Assembly (NCBI RefSeq): GCF_030272615.1
Contig: NW_026729201.1
Location: forward strand, 1-64,000
DNA length: 64,000 nucleotides
Direction of reading: 5' to 3'
From: Cryptomeria japonica
Lineage: Eukaryota > Streptophyta > Pinopsida > Cupressales > Cupressaceae
Every line of letters starts with the position of its first letter. Position 1 is the first letter of the stretch. The translations under genes were made by a program, and so were the position numbers. Of this stretch, positions 41,699 through 54,640 are shown in pieces. The notes beneath the pieces are model-generated. The model was not told where the DNA came from. It searched no databases and saw only the letters and a program-made list of their open reading frames with translations.

Positions 41699-42210
41699 AT
41701 ATTATCTATTGTGACATTAGAGTTGCACCAGGTGTCGCTATAAGCGGAGAGGCGTTCAATTTGTATTGAAACATCCCGTCAATCTTCACCAGTTTGACAG
41801 CAAACTGTTTAGCAGGTTTATAGGCAAGTAGATGTTTCTTTGTTTGCATAAATATGCATACTTGATGAGTACAAGTCCACCGAGTTCTTTGGCTGTTTTG
41901 GTCTCTATTCTCTCTGCTGTCTTATATCTTTTAATTTTGCAGTAACATATTCTATTTTTGTATCAAAGCCCTTCATTCTTGTTTGAACAGTTTGAAAGCT
42001 GTGCTTGGTAAAATTATCCTTACGAACTGCTTTGTGAGGTGAATTTTTTTGTTGTTGTAGTATTGGAGAATTTGAGGTGAATATTGAGCGGGTTGATGAG
42101 CTGTGAGCCATCTTCCTATTAAGTTTTGTCTACTATGTGCTTGAGAAGAAGCTGTCAAAAAAGGTTGCATGAGAAAAGATTTTCACTGCCGCTAAAGAGG
42201 TTGCTTGTCA
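41699..42210 (+). repeat. 3' flank of GH17 copy 4 (duplicate of 36284-36830)
   Basis: Second copy of the downstream flank, with several short gaps relative to the first. It ends near GCTGCTAAAGAGG at about 42200. Confidence 0.65.
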
Positions 42211-44302
42211 TAACCCTAATCTCTCTTTCTATTTAAAATAGAATAATTGATTTAGAAATGCAATATATTGGTATTTCAAAATGAATTTATTAATTAATTT
42301 TCAAATACAATTTAATTATTGCTCTTTTGGAATTTCTTTAGACTTTAGTATTGTCTTCTTCTCGGTAAGAGAAACATTTCTTAATTGGTGTCAAGAAGGA
42401 TGATAAGTGGAGGCCAAATATAGCTATCCGCTAAGTAGAAAAGACTATAACTAGACAATAAGAAAACGAGGTAGGTTCTATTGGTTGAAAAGGATGGTGA
42501 TAGGAAAATAGGTGATAAAGAATATTGGGATTTTTGAAGATATTTTTAGTAGTGTCTATAAATTGAACTAGAGGTCTTGATTTTTAAAGTGTAGAAGCAA
42601 GGAGTTGAAGTTCAAAATAAGTCATTACTATAAGGTGTGCAAGGAAATATAGTACTTTCTTTCAATTTGCATGCTTTGTTCTTTGGAAATTTTGTAATCA
42701 ATGACAAGAAAAATCTTGAAGGACATTTTCTTTGGCTAGGTTTAACTAGTACACTCTAAGATCTAACATTCCACATGAGTCAAAGTCTTATTTCCATTTC
42801 CATTTTCATGTTTTGTCACATCAGTCATGGTTATCGATGTCATGGTTAAGATTTAAACTTTTTTCAAAAGTCCTCTCACCCAACTAACAATCATGATCAT
42901 TGTCTCTCGTATACCATCAACTATCCACTCCATTATAAACATAAATGCTAAACCCTATAAAGTATCTATTGGTAAGGGTAGAGAGCAAAGATCATGTGTT
43001 TGATGTGCACAACGTATGCAAGAAAGTGATGAAAAAGTCAAGGAATAGTGAGGACAAGACATCGTTTGAAATTGCAAGAGAAGTCGTGGAGAACTAGTGG
43101 TGGCAACATAGTTGACCACCATAACATGTGTTGCTTCCTTCATCGTCCTAGGCATTTTTTATTTAGAGACTAATGTCAAAGTGGATTGAGGGAGTCCTAT
43201 TCTTATATCCTACATTTTGTTTAAGCTCTTCCTTATTTTAGATTGTATAGCCTTTGTTCTATCTCTCTTTATTTTTATAATGTGTGAGATCAGCTCAAAG
43301 CTTACCACAAGGGACAGGATGTTGTTCATGATTGTCAGTAATTTAGCTGCTCACTCCAGCTTTGGTTTCACCCCTTTGTTAGATCAAAATGATTGATATT
43401 AATCATGAGGAAACAAACATGATGAGTACATAAATAAGAAATAAAATGTACTTGAATTTACATAACTATCACTAACAAAAGAACACTATGCAATAATGTA
43501 TTATGCTAATATTCTCCCCATTATTACATTGCTATTGCAAAAGTGACCTTGAAATCATAAAATTCACCTTGCCTTGGGACCCGCCCTTAATGATTACATT
43601 AGAAAACTCATTGATTACATATAATGAATGCATATTTTTGAGAAAATATTTTCTTGAAGAAACAATTTTGAATCAAGTGATGATCCATCAAGCTACCTCA
43701 TGATCCTTAGAAGGGTTTATCTTTAAGCTAAATTTTTGGGTTCTCAATCCCAAACTATTAAATCACAAAGTCTTGAATTATTTGACAACAATCTGTACTG
43801 GGCTACAATAGAGATGGACATCATTGTCTTCTGACTATGAAAGGGAATAATTCTTGGTAATAATCTCAAAATCTTGTTGGACAATAATCCACATTGAGCT
43901 CAACACCAAATCATGAAGTTGTCTCTAAAATCAATCTTCACAATACAAGAATTCCTCAAATTTGTCAGCACGGACAAAGAAAGATAAGAAAGGGAAAATA
44001 AGACCAAAACACCAAAAATGCTTCTGAATCAAGACACCATATAAGAGTGAGAAGCTAACTTGAGATGATGGAAATTATGCTATCCTTTGGTGTAGCCAGC
44101 CTCCAAATGTGAAGGCTCAAAGAGAAAATTGTTGAGGCTTCATTCTTGATCTTGGTAGAAATATAGTAGACAAGTAATTTTTCAAATTAAAATAGATTAT
44201 TCTACCATTAATACTTATTCATCCATTCCCTTTTGATCCTCCTTTCTATGTGGGGATACATACCTTATTGGATTTTTCTCAACATCAAAGAATTTTGATA
44301 GT
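42211..44302. other. Unassigned intergenic DNA
   Basis: No coding family, RNA gene or repeat edge recognised over about 2 kb. Base composition is AT-rich without long simple repeats. Confidence 0.4.
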
Positions 44303-44665
44303 GGTATCAAGGTTAAACTGTGTAGTTTTTTAGTCAACTCATTGACCCATGTTTCATGAGTAGTGGTCCTTGGAGGGAACTCAATGGTTAAGCGCTCTTG
44401 AGTTGGAGTAGTAAAAATGAGGTTGCAAGCAAAGTGGGTTTAACCTTGGAGGGAACGTTGTGGTTAAGTGTGCTTGAGTTGGAGTAGTACTGGGATGGGT
44501 GACCTCCTGGGAAGGCCCAATGCTTCACCCCTGTGAGCATCACCTAGATGCAATGAGTGCTAAGTGGACCATTCATTCTCATGAGAGATGGGTTCTTGTG
44601 AACCATGCCTCATGAAACATGGGTCAATGAGTTTGGCTCAAAAACTACACAGTCAAACCCTTATA
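44303..44665 (+). mobile_element. 5S-rRNA-derived repeat inside terminal inverted repeats
   Basis: The centre contains 5S rRNA sequence: GGTTAAGTGTGCTTGAGTTG, then GAGTAGTACTGGGATGGGTGACCTCCTGGGAAG-like sequence (44447-44514), covering the A box, intermediate element and C box of the 5S internal promoter. A partial copy of the same region precedes it (44371-44413). Both sit between inverted repeats of about 44 bp (44317-44360 and 44609-44653; outer word ACTGTGTAGTTTTT, inner word CATGTTTCATGAG). 5S-derived segments are known in Cassandra TRIM LTRs and in SINE3-type elements. The inverted-repeat arrangement and the doubled 5S part fit neither exactly. Confidence 0.7.
44447..44514 (+). ncRNA. 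5S rRNA-like segment with intact C box (not a functional 5S gene)
   Basis: Matches the 3' half of plant 5S rRNA, including GGATGGGTGACC. It lacks the 5' third (GGATGCGATCATACC) and the usual 3' end, so it is a derived promoter module rather than an rRNA gene. Confidence 0.75.
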
Positions 44666-45810
44666 GCAATACCATAGTTTGACTTGCTATGGAAAATACC
44701 TCCTACTTATTAATCAAATAATTTCTCATCACTCTTGTTCTTCAAAACTATCCCTTCTTCTTGCCAAAAATATTTAAGAAAATTGATCATCTCTAACAAT
44801 GGAAAGGGTTATGCAAAAGGTTTGTTGATTTGATGTAAATCACCATAGGTTGTGGTTGAAAGTATTACAATTTATTTATTTTTTTGGGGTTGATTTTGAT
44901 AATGATTTCCTACCCCTTGCCTCCTACTCTTATTCCACATATTCAGAGCATGATTCACAAAGGAAACATTATCATCGTGTTTTTCTAATATTTGTGTCTC
45001 TTCAATTTGACTTGTGTAGCCAACTGATGTTTTTTTTTTTTACTTAATGAATGTTATTCAAGTTTCTTTTCATGTTAGGGGATAAAGCTTAATATAGAAT
45101 CAAAAAGGCTTCAGAGGCTCTACACTTGGAATTCCTTTCATGCACTCTCTCAAAGGATTACCTGGAAGAATATTAATTAGAATTTCCCTCAAACAAGCTT
45201 GTATAATGTCCTCTACATGGTCATTGCATCTATGAGTGAGAATGATACATGGAAACAAGGAGCAAGAGAAAAGATCCACCTACTCCAAATATAACATAAA
45301 TTAAAATATTTTCAAATAACAAAACATAGAGGATTAGATCATTTTCTTGTTGGAATAAATAATAATTTCTCCTGTTGTTTGCTAAAGATTGGTCCTCCTT
45401 CACCACCAGTGGTAGATAATATTATCTTCATTGTTTGTAATATGATTTGTCCTCATCTTCACTATCTGCCATAGAAATTGTGTTATGATTTGTCTTATCT
45501 CTAGTATCCACCACCTAAACCTTTATTCACCAATTGTAGGAGATTAAACGCCTTGGCACTATCATTGTGGAATTTTCTATAAACCTACCTTTATGAAACT
45601 GTTTTAAGTTAGTGGAACACAAATTACAAATTTCAAGAGAACTCTATAGAGTTCCATATTTTTATTTTTTATTTTAATTAAGGAAACAAAAGGTTTTGAG
45701 GGGGACTTGAAACCTCATACAATAGGTTTTGAAGGGACCCAAAAGCATTATATTTTGTGGGGATCGGAGCCCACTCATAGAAGAATGCTACAAAAATATA
45801 TTACTTAAGA
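44666..45810. other. Intergenic DNA with a LINE-tail motif
   Basis: No complete gene. At 45690-45760 the words GGTTTTGAGGGGGACTTGAAACC and GGTTTTGAAGGGACCC resemble the 3' tail at 25792-25813 and probably mark an old retroposon end on the minus strand. An open minus-strand stretch at about 45100-45260 (CNDHVEDIIQACLREILINI) looks protein-like but could not be assigned. Confidence 0.4.
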
Positions 45811-45817
45811 AACCAAC

Positions 45818-46266
45818 TGTTGGTGTGAATAAATATTCATTATGGATATTATTACACTTTACTTAAGTTAACTTAGGATAATGCATCTCTTCGTAGTTTG
45901 GATTTGAGACAATTAGGGAAGTGTGCACATAGGGATATAACTTGTAGGAGAAATTACACCTTTTGTGGTCTTATTTTGCTGTTACACTCCACATTCAGTG
46001 GGTCATCCACCTCTTGTGGAATATTATATTATTTCTCCTACCTACCTCTAGTATTTTTTACCTACCCTTGTTTCTCATTGAGCCACATGTCATGATTGTG
46101 TGCTCGTACATCCATATGGCCTTGCTTATATAAGTAGGCCTATATTCATTGTATTGGTGAATCCAATTGATCATTTGCATGTTGATGAGAGTACAGTTTG
46201 TTCTTGTCATTCTTTTGTCTCTCCTTTATAATTTTCGTTGTGCCCATGATCTTGGCAAAATCTCAC
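45818..46266 (+). repeat. Copia 5' LTR
   Basis: About 449 bp, beginning TGTTGGTGTGAATAAATATT. It contains a TATA-type word CTTATATAAGTAGG (about 46123-46136). Confidence 0.85.
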
Positions 46267-46280
46267 TTGGTATCAGAGCC
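46267..46280 (+). other. Copia primer-binding site (tRNA-iMet type)
   Basis: TTGGTATCAGAGCC follows directly on the left LTR and matches the complement of initiator methionine tRNA, the standard Copia primer. Confidence 0.9.
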
Positions 46281-47400
46281 ATTGGGCCTTCAATTGATTG
46301 GTTTTTGGAGACATCTTGGAAGACTTCTATTTTCATATCTGAGAGACAACATCTTTTGGAGGCATATTAGAGCATTTTCAATCTCACCATTGCATCCGAG
46401 AGGCCGTTTCCATAAAAATTGAGTATAAACTCGACCTATTTTGGCAAAAATCGAATTTTGGGTGTTGGAGGAATTTTTTGCCCAATTTGGGTAGTACGGT
46501 ATGAAATTTTTGGATCTCAAACAAAAAAAAAATCTGAAATTTTTTTTTCCAGTTTTGAAAAAGTTTTGTTTGAAAAAAAAAAAGAAAATAATTTTTTTTG
46601 CAGGTCTGTACCTTTTGCTGAGTCAGCAACGCCCAGTTAGCAGCGCATAGTCAGTGCCCAGTCAGTAGAACATATTCAGCTGCCCAGTTAGCGCCCAGTC
46701 AGCATTTTTTGAAAAAAAAATTAGACCCCTTTCTGTTGAGCAGTTTGGATTTTTGGGTCAACTTTGGAGGCTCATAACTTGCTCAATTTTGCTCCTTTTT
46801 GGGTGCAATTTTTTTTTGATTTGGGCTAATTTGTTCATTCTCTTCGCAGTGGTGTGGTTATTTTCTGATTTTGGTGTATACGTTTTTCAGAATTTTTGGA
46901 TTCTCTCAGCTGTACTTGTCCAATCCTCAATTTTGCAACTTCAAAGGCTTCGTTTGAGCTCATCCGACCTCCTTTCCAGGTGCCTTTTTTTTTTAAAGTG
47001 CATATTTTTTTGTCTACTTTCATAATCTATGATCATATTTTAGGTATTTTGAGTGGAAATTGTACTTTAATATATTGGTCTTATTTGGCCTATTTGGTAC
47101 TTGTAAATTGCTTGGATATTAGTTTAGATCTCTTCCATTATTAGTTTGAGTCTCTTTTGGCCTTATTGAGTCAGTTGTAAAGTTGAAATCAGAAGTCCAC
47201 TTTGCCATTTTTTGCAAGTGGCCCATTGTACACGCACTAAGTATAAAGTGCCAAAACATTACTTTTGGGGGGGTTCTTTGATTGAGTGAATTTGGGGGGG
47301 GGGGGGGTGTCTTGTGTGATTGTGCCTCTCTTTCCTTGTGCTCTTTCATTTTTTTTGCAATGAGTCCTCATAAATTTCCACCTTTAACTCCACATAATTA
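46281..47400 (+). other. Copia leader region
   Basis: Untranslated stretch between the primer-binding site and gag. It contains several homopolymer T and A runs and a degenerate repetition of GCCCAGTYAGC (about 46628-46705). A G-run lies at 47297-47308. No separate gene. Confidence 0.6.
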
Positions 47401-50400
47401 TGCATCATGAAAAATTAAAGTATGGAGCAAATTAATGGAAAAAGATCTCACACATTACATAGATGGAACTATAGCAGCACCGCCTGATCCTAAGGCTCGA
47501 TTAGAATGGCTCACTAAAAATTGCATGGCTCTTGGAACTTTGCATAAGTATGTATCAGATGACCTCACTTTTCAAAATTGAGAAGTGTACTACAATCAAA
47601 GAGGCTTGGGATATGTTTCAAAAATTGTATGGTCAAGTTGATGAAATCAGAGGTTACAAGATTGAAAATGAGCTCACCAATTTGGATCCCAAGAGTTTTG
47701 ATACAATCCAAGATTATGTCACCAAAGCAAATGAGCTAAGAGCAAAGCTTAATGATTGTGGAATTGACAAAAAAGATGCTCAGTTAATATTCAACTTGTT
47801 GGACAAGCTTGCACTAGAATATGTAGCATTTGTGTCTAGCTTCCAAACTCATCGTTTGACAGTGGGGAGTTCCTATATTATGCCTTCATTTGATGCTTTC
47901 ACAAAAATGTTGATATTGGAACAATCTAAGTTGTTGAACATGGGGCTTCTCAAGTCTTCAAAGTCCAAGGCTTTGGTGGCTAATCAAGGGAGTCAAGGGA
48001 GTCAATGCAAAGATTCCAACAAGAAGAAGAAGAAATCTAAGTCAAAACCACAACAGGAAAAAGGGCAACATCCTCTTCATTACAAGGCAATTTTTCATCC
48101 TCTTCAAAAAAGAGGACTCCACCTAAGAAGGATAAACCAGCTTGTGCATATTGCAAGAAGTATGGTCATGATTAGCATCGATGCTACACCAAGCAAGTTG
48201 ATGAGTTGACAAATCTTCTTAAGAAAAACAACATCAACTTGCCATCCACCTACACAAAGAAGGATTCATCTCCTTCCTCTTCCTCACAGTCTAAGGGAAA
48301 AGGGAAAGCATTTGTGGCTACAACAAGTTCTTCACAATAATGGATACTTGACTCGGGTGCCTCTTATCACATGGGTTCTACAGAGGAGCAGTTTTCTTCA
48401 TTGGAGCCATCTAAGGTACCTCAAATTTACATAGGTGATGATACACAAGTAGAGGTTGAAGGGAAAGGTTCAGTCGACATGGATGATGGAACATTTGAGA
48501 ATGTTCTTTATGTTCCTAACTTGTCTACCAACCTTCTCTATATATACCAAATCACTCACTATGGGAATGGGAAAAAGGTTGAGTTTACATCTAATTCAAT
48601 TGTGGTAAAGGAACTTGATGATGACGCCTTGGTAGCAGTGGGACAAGTCAATGACAACTCAAGGCTTTATTCATTCTCCCACTTTGTGCCAAGTTCTCCT
48701 TCTAGGGCCTTGCTTACTCATTAAAATTGAGAAAGTAAGCTATGGCATGAGCGGTTTGGTCACCTCAACTACTGCTATCTTTAGCAACTTAGCACTAAAG
48801 ACATGGTCACAGGTCTACCTCGAATCAGTTTTTTAGAGGGTGTATATTCAGGTTGTTCCATGGGCAAGCATCCCGAGGAGAAGTTTGATAAGGGGAAAGC
48901 TTGGAGAGCTTTGGAAGTTCTTCAACTTGTTCACAGTGATGTAGCAGGACCATTTCCAGCACCTTCATTTAGCAAGGCCCACTATGTCCTCACCTTCATT
49001 GATGATTACTCCCACTTCACTTGGGTCTACTTTCTCATTCATAAGAGTGAATTATTTGATAGATTTTAGGCGTTCAAGACTCATGTGGAGAAGCAATATG
49101 GGAAAGTGGTCAAGATTCTTCGTACAGATAATGGAAGGGAATATGTGAACAAGAGACTTGAGAATTTTTGTACATTTGAGTGGATTGATCTTCAGCATTA
49201 TGTTGCTTACACTCCACAGCAAAACAAAGTTGCAGAACGCAAGAATAGAACTCTCAAAGGAATGGCTAGTTGTATGATACATGCACGTTCTCTTGATCTT
49301 GCCTTTTGGGCAGAGGCTATCAGTTGTGCCACACACATCCAGAATCAGGTTCCTCACAAATATTTGCAAGGTATTACTCCTTTTGAAGCTTGGGCTGGTA
49401 GAAAATTGATTGTGAGACATTTTAGAGTCTTTGGGTGTCTAGCATGGGCTCGCATACCTTCGTAGAAACACAAGGCATTGGAATCTCAGAGTCGGCCTTG
49501 CATACTTGTTGGATATCCTAAGGGTGCTAAGGCATATAGATTGATGGATCCTGAGACACATGAGGTGTTTATTGAGAGGAGTGTTCACTTTGAGGAAAGC
49601 TCTCCTAGCTTAGCCTCTCTACCTCCTCTACCTTCCTCCATTGTGGATAGTGATGCTAGTGATTCAGATGATGAGACTCCTTCAACTCTGACTCGCAAGG
49701 TTACACATCCGCAGGGTCCACTTGCAGTTGAGGAGCCTCATTCTCCACCTCCACCTAGACCTCGTTGGGCTCAACAGACACTTGAGTTTGCAGGTTCTCT
49801 TGTTGGGGATCCTTCAGATACACGGAGGACATGATCACAACATCAGGATCTTCCACATGCATTCGTTGCTACCACTTCTGATCCACAAACATTTCGGGAA
49901 GCATCAGGGGTTCCTGAGTGGGACCAAGCTATCGAGGAAGAGTATAGTTCCTTGATGAAGAACAACACATGGGATTTAGTCCATCTCCCTAAGGGGAGAA
50001 AGATGATTTGATGTAAGTGGATCTATCAGACCAATTTTGCAAACGATGGTAGTGTGGATAAGTATAAGGCTCGGCTTGTTGCGAAAGGTTTCTCTCAGGT
50101 TCTAGGTGTTGACTATACTGAGACCTTTGTGCTCGTAGCCAAGATGACCTCCATTCACTTGACACTTGCTATTGCTACAGCTCATGGTTGGGCTGTACAT
50201 CAGATGGATGTGAAGAGTTCTTTTCTTCATGGTGATCTTGATGAGGAGATATATATGGAACAACCATAGGGTTTCATCCAGGATACTTCCTTGGTTTGCA
50301 GACTAAGGAAATCTATCTATGGCCTCAAGCAGGCCCTCAGGGCTTGGTACGCCAAGATGGATTCCTTTGTTCTCTCAGCAGGGTTCACCAGGTGTCATTC

Positions 50401-51370
50401 TAATTCGAATGTCTACATTTTGCATCGGGATGACTCTCACTTGATACTTGTACTCTATGTTGATGATTTGATCATTACAGGGAGCACTACATCTATCATT
50501 AGCAGGGTCAAATCTGCTTTGCATGACAGATTTTCTATTTCTGACTTGGGTCTTTTGCACTATTTTCTCAGGATAGAGATTTCACAGTCACCTTCCTAGA
50601 TTACACTATCACAACCCAAGTATGCTCTTGATCTACTTGTGCACTTTCATATGGTTGATTGTAAGCCTACCCCGACTCCCTTTATTTCAGGAGTCAAGCT
50701 TGAGGCTTAGTGTTCTTCTCCACCAGTTGATGCCACATTGTATCATCAGCTTGTGGGTAGTCTCATTTACTTGACTCACACACGCCCTGATATTTCATTT
50801 GTAGTTGGCATGGTTTCCTGCTTCATGCAAGAACCACATGAGCTTCATTGGAAAGTCACCAAACACATCCTTCATTACATCCAGGGTACACATCACTATG
50901 GGATTCACTGTGCAGCAGGCACAGGATTTTGCTTAGTTGGTTACACAGACTTCGATTGGGCTGGTGATCTTGATGATCATAAGTCTACTTCAGGTTATAG
51001 TTTCCACCTTGGTTCGGGCCCCATTTGTTAGTAGAGAAAGAAGTAGGATGTTATTTCTCTCTCTTCAACTGAGGCTGAGTATCGAGGAGCTATTAACGCA
51101 GCAATTGAGACCATTTGGCTTCAGCGGATTCTCACAAAATTTGGGTGCACCACTCCACGATCGAGAGTTCTACATTGCGACAATCAGAGTGCCATTGCAA
51201 TCTTGAAGAACCCGGTCTAGCACTAGTGTACCAAACAAATCGAGATCCATATGCATTATATCCGAGAGCTAATTTAGGAGCATGCCATTGGCTTGTAGTA
51301 TTGTCCTATAGCAGAGCAGGTTGTAGACATATTCACGAAACCTTTCACCGAGAGTAAGTTCTAGCAGTTG
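47400..51370 (+). pseudogene. Copia gag-pol remains
   Basis: Recognisable parts in order: UBN2-type gag (47532-48000), protease with LDSGASYHM (about 48350), integrase (HSDVAGPF, about 48935; TDNGREYV, about 49126), RT (KYKARLVAKGFSQVLGVDY, about 50060; YVDDLIITG, about 50458) and RNase H (about 50930-51230). It is a fossil with multiple breaks and no product is expected. Confidence 0.85.
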
Positions 51371-51677
51371 TGAGCTCTCTTGGGGGTGCGAGATGTCTCA
51401 TTAGGGGGGGTCAGCTGACTTCTCCTTCCTCTATTATGGGGGGGACTTTTTCCTCTTTGAGGTTTTGTCGTTATTCTTTGAGAGTCTTTTTTACATTCAT
51501 CTCTCTTTTGGGGTGAGTTTTTTCCCACTAATTTTTCTCCCTTTCTTCATTTGTGAGAGATTGCATTGCATAGTTTTGCTTGCATTTTCATTTTGTACAT
51601 GGGTACCTATCATGGCCTAGTATCCAGGACCCATCTTGCATTGTTGACTTGAGTCTTCATTCCCCTAAGTCACACTT

Positions 51678-51685
51678 AAGGGGGG
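51678..51685 (+). other. Copia polypurine tract
   Basis: AAGGGGGG directly before the right LTR, in the context CACTTAAGGGGGGT. Confidence 0.75.
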
Positions 51686-51686
51686 T

Positions 51687-52085
51687 TGTTGGTGTAAATA
51701 AATATTCATTATGGATATTAGTACACTTTACTCAAGTTAACTTAGGATAATGCATCTCTTCGTAGTTTGGATTTGAGACACTTAGGGAAGTGTGCACATA
51801 GGGATATAGCTTGTAGGAGAAATTCCACCTTTTGTGGTCTTATTTTGCTATTACACTCCACATTCGATGGGTCATCCACCTCTTGTGGAATATTATATTA
51901 TTTCTCCTACCTACCCCTAGTATTTCTTACCTACCCTTGTTTCTCATTGAGCCACAAGTCATGATTGTGTGAATCCAGTTGATCATTTGCATATTGATGA
52001 GAATATAGTTTATTCTTGTCATTCTTTTGTCTCTCTTTTATACTTTTCATTGTGCCCTTGATCTTGGCAAAATATCACACCAACA
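51687..52085 (+). repeat. Copia 3' LTR
   Basis: 399 bp, begins TGTTGGTGTAAATAAATATT and ends CACACCAACA, an inverse of the start. It is about 50 bp shorter than the left LTR. Confidence 0.85.
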
Positions 52086-52091
52086 ACCAAC

Positions 52092-52590
52092 CCACAACCA
52101 TACAACAAAAGATAACGATGAAAGGACAAGCTATAAAATCAAAAGGCCAAAGCTATTAGACAAAGCCATTAGCATGCACAGTTTTGCAAATAATTATGAA
52201 TTTATTTTGGTTGCTTGTAAAATCTATATCTTCTGAATTTTAGTTGTTTCAAGAAAGCATTTAATTGTAAAATTGGAAATAAGTAGGAATTTTTTTTACT
52301 TTAGCATTGTTTCTTTCTTTCTGTTTACTAAGAGATAAAGTGATTTGAATAAGCCTGAGAGAATACATCTGAATATATGAGGTTGGATGAGTTCTAGTAA
52401 AACAATAGGAAGCCCTTTGTGAAAACAGTTGATATGTGAACCCTGAGTGAATATCGCAAGGTCAATAACTGATGTACGAAGCCTTGAGATTAATCTTTCT
52501 TTTAATCTTCCAAGAAACTAGACTCACCTTTAGGTGAGAATCTATTAAGTTGAGGTGAATTTCACATCCACATCAATAGATATGGTGCTT
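52092..52590. other. Unassigned DNA between Copia and LINE remnants
   Basis: No coding family or repeat boundary recognised. Confidence 0.35.
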
Positions 52591-53770
52591 AGGAGGGCCT
52601 GAAGTATAGATTTACTAGGATCAATTAGCTAGAGTATACTAGCAAAAACTATAGCAAATAGACTTAAAAGATCCCACTCAATATTATTTCAGAGCAAAAA
52701 ACTAGGTTTTTGTTTGGTAGATCAATTTTAGATGGGGTCATCATTACAAATAAAGTCTTACATTCTATCCAAAAATCAAGAACTCTAGGAATGCTGATAA
52801 AATTAGACATAAAAAGGGCTTATGATTAGGTGGATTGGAGATTGCTCTTGAAATTTATGGAATTTATTGGCTTCTGTAGAACTTGTCTTGATTGTATTTT
52901 TAACTAGAGAGCAAGCCCTTGATACCCAATCTTGATAAATGGGTCTCCAAACAGTTCTTTGATCTTTTGATAGGTATTGGATAGGAGGATCTACTTTCTC
53001 TTTTCTTGTTTATTATCATAGCAAAGGATTTGGGTAGATCCTTCAACAAAGTAGTGTCAAGGGGTAGAATTGAATGCATCAAGGTTACTAGCAACTTACC
53101 ACCCATGCCACATCAACAATTTGTTGATGACACTTTACTCTTTGGGAAAACCAAGAGGCAAGAAGCAAGGCATACTAAAGAAATTCTAAACTTGTATTCA
53201 AAGGCTTTAGGATAGGAAGTGGGAACAAACAAATACACAATATTATTCCTTTTCACTTTAGAAAGTAAGGAGAAAAAAATTATTAGGTTGTTGGGTTTCA
53301 AGAAGGGACAACTACCATGCACATAGCTTGGGATGCCATTAGACAAAGGTATTAGAATGAATGAGCTATGTGAGTCAATTTTTGAAAGAATTTCTAATTG
53401 AGTAGCTTCATGGAGAGGATGGTGGCTATATTGGAAAAGGAGAATAGAGATGTTAAAGGAGGTTATTTTAGCTATATTGATATATTTAATGTCTTGTTTC
53501 TTTATTTTTGTTGAATCCAATCAAAAGATAAATCAAGAAATGAGGAATTCTTTCTATTAGGAAAATTCAAACAATGAAAAATTAGAACTAATTTCGTGGG
53601 AGATGGTTTTCTAGTCTAAGGAGTTTGGAGGGGTTGGGATTAGAAGGTGAAAACTCCAAAATAAGGCTCTAGGAGCTAAAATTGTCTAGAGAATGTTCAA
53701 GGAATCACATCTCAACTCTCCTTTCAAGACTGTAGTTGAGCCTATTCATGTTTCATTATTACAAATGGAC
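52590..53770 (+). pseudogene. Degraded LINE reverse transcriptase remnant
   Basis: Plus-strand pieces match plant L1 RT and its C-terminal flank. The start reads KTIANRLKRSHSILFQSKKL-like sequence (about 52648). The catalytic box region is QQFVDDTLLFGKTKRQEA (53119-53172; VDDT where FADDT is usual). Then come LLGFKKGQLP and the SWRGWW and LISWEMVF segments. Stops and frame changes occur every few dozen codons. There is no endonuclease upstream and no zf-RVT downstream, so both ends are lost. It is a different and more decayed copy than the LINE at 17510-23335, with the catalytic box that copy lacks. Confidence 0.75.
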
Positions 53771-53949
53771 CTTTGAGATCCTTAGATTGCATTAATTTCA
53801 ATTTTTAGAGACTTCATACATCTTTCTTTAAATATATACTCTTTTAGAAAGGGAAAGACATCATGCATACATCTTTTATTTTTATTTTCTTCCTAAGGGG
53901 AGGAATGTTGTTTGACAATCATGGACCATCTTCTACATCCAAATTTGAA

Positions 53950-54640
53950 CATATACCATTGGTATAGATCCTATATTGAGGTGGGGCTTCAGGGTATCTC
54001 TTATTCTCTCTTATGGAGGAATTTTTTTCTCACATGAGGTTTTTTTCTATTTCATCTTCTAGGGAGAATTGTTCTCATTCTTTCTATCCTTAGGGAGTAG
54101 TTTTGTCCCATTAGATTTTATCCTTTCCTTAATTTGTGAGAGATTACATTTGCACATGAGTACCTAAAATGGTTTAGAAGTTAGGATCCATCTTTGCATC
54201 TTTGTATTTGTTCATCAATTTCCCTAAGTTGCACTTAAGGGCATCTTGGTGTGAACAAGGGTATTTTTTATCTACTTTTTCCCTTTCTTGTGCAAACAAG
54301 GTACATTATCTAACTAATTTCTAGCTAGGATATTTTCACACATGTTCACAAGTTAAGTTTACTTAACAAGTTTGGAATCTCTCTATGAGTCTCTTGCATA
54401 AATGTGATCTTATCCCCTAGTTATCACATGACAGGAAATGAAGACACTTGTCATCATCTTAGTTAGTCCTACATCTCAACCTTGACTATATAAGAAATGT
54501 CTCATATGTATATTTTGGTATTTCATAGGCTAATTCATTGAACATTTTGATATGTTATATTTGCATCCATGATTAGAAATTTACCCTCTTTCTTTTATCT
54601 TTTGTAGAAGGTTATTTTGATTTTGGTTGAGTCCTTGAAT
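53950..54640 (+). mobile_element. Copia 3' region and LTR remnant
   Basis: The stretch 53970-54240 is alignable with 51410-51690 of the Copia element (GTGAGAGATTACATTTGCA, GAGTACCTAAAATGG, TCCCTAAGTTGCACTTAAGG). A polypurine-like AAGGGCATC then leads into TTGGTGTGAACAAGGG, resembling the start of the Copia LTR. A TATATAAG lies near 54487. An old 3' end and LTR of a related element; its right edge is unclear. Confidence 0.55.

Larger units (their letters stand above)
45818..52085 (+). mobile_element. Decayed Ty1/Copia element with both LTRs
   Basis: LTRs at 45818-46266 and 51687-52085 begin TGTTGGTGT; the right one ends ACACCAACA. Between them are a tRNA-iMet primer-binding site (TTGGTATCAGAGCC), a long leader, gag, protease, integrase, RT and RNase H in Copia order and a polypurine tract. 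ACCAAC flanks both ends (45812-45817, 52086-52091) as a possible target duplication. It is broken by several stops and frame changes, and the LTRs differ in length and at many sites, so it is clearly older than the Gypsy element. Confidence 0.9.

Noticed and set aside
44447-44514. Functional 5S rRNA gene
   Set aside because: Only the 3' half of 5S is present and it lies in a repeat element; the 5' end and terminator are missing.
45100-45260. Protein-like minus-strand stretch (CNDHVEDIIQACLREILINI)
   Set aside because: Open for about 50 codons only, with no start context, no family and no supporting neighbours; mentioned in the spacer entry only.
46384-47349. Several short frames in the Copia leader on both strands
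   Set aside because: Driven by homopolymer runs; no conserved domain.
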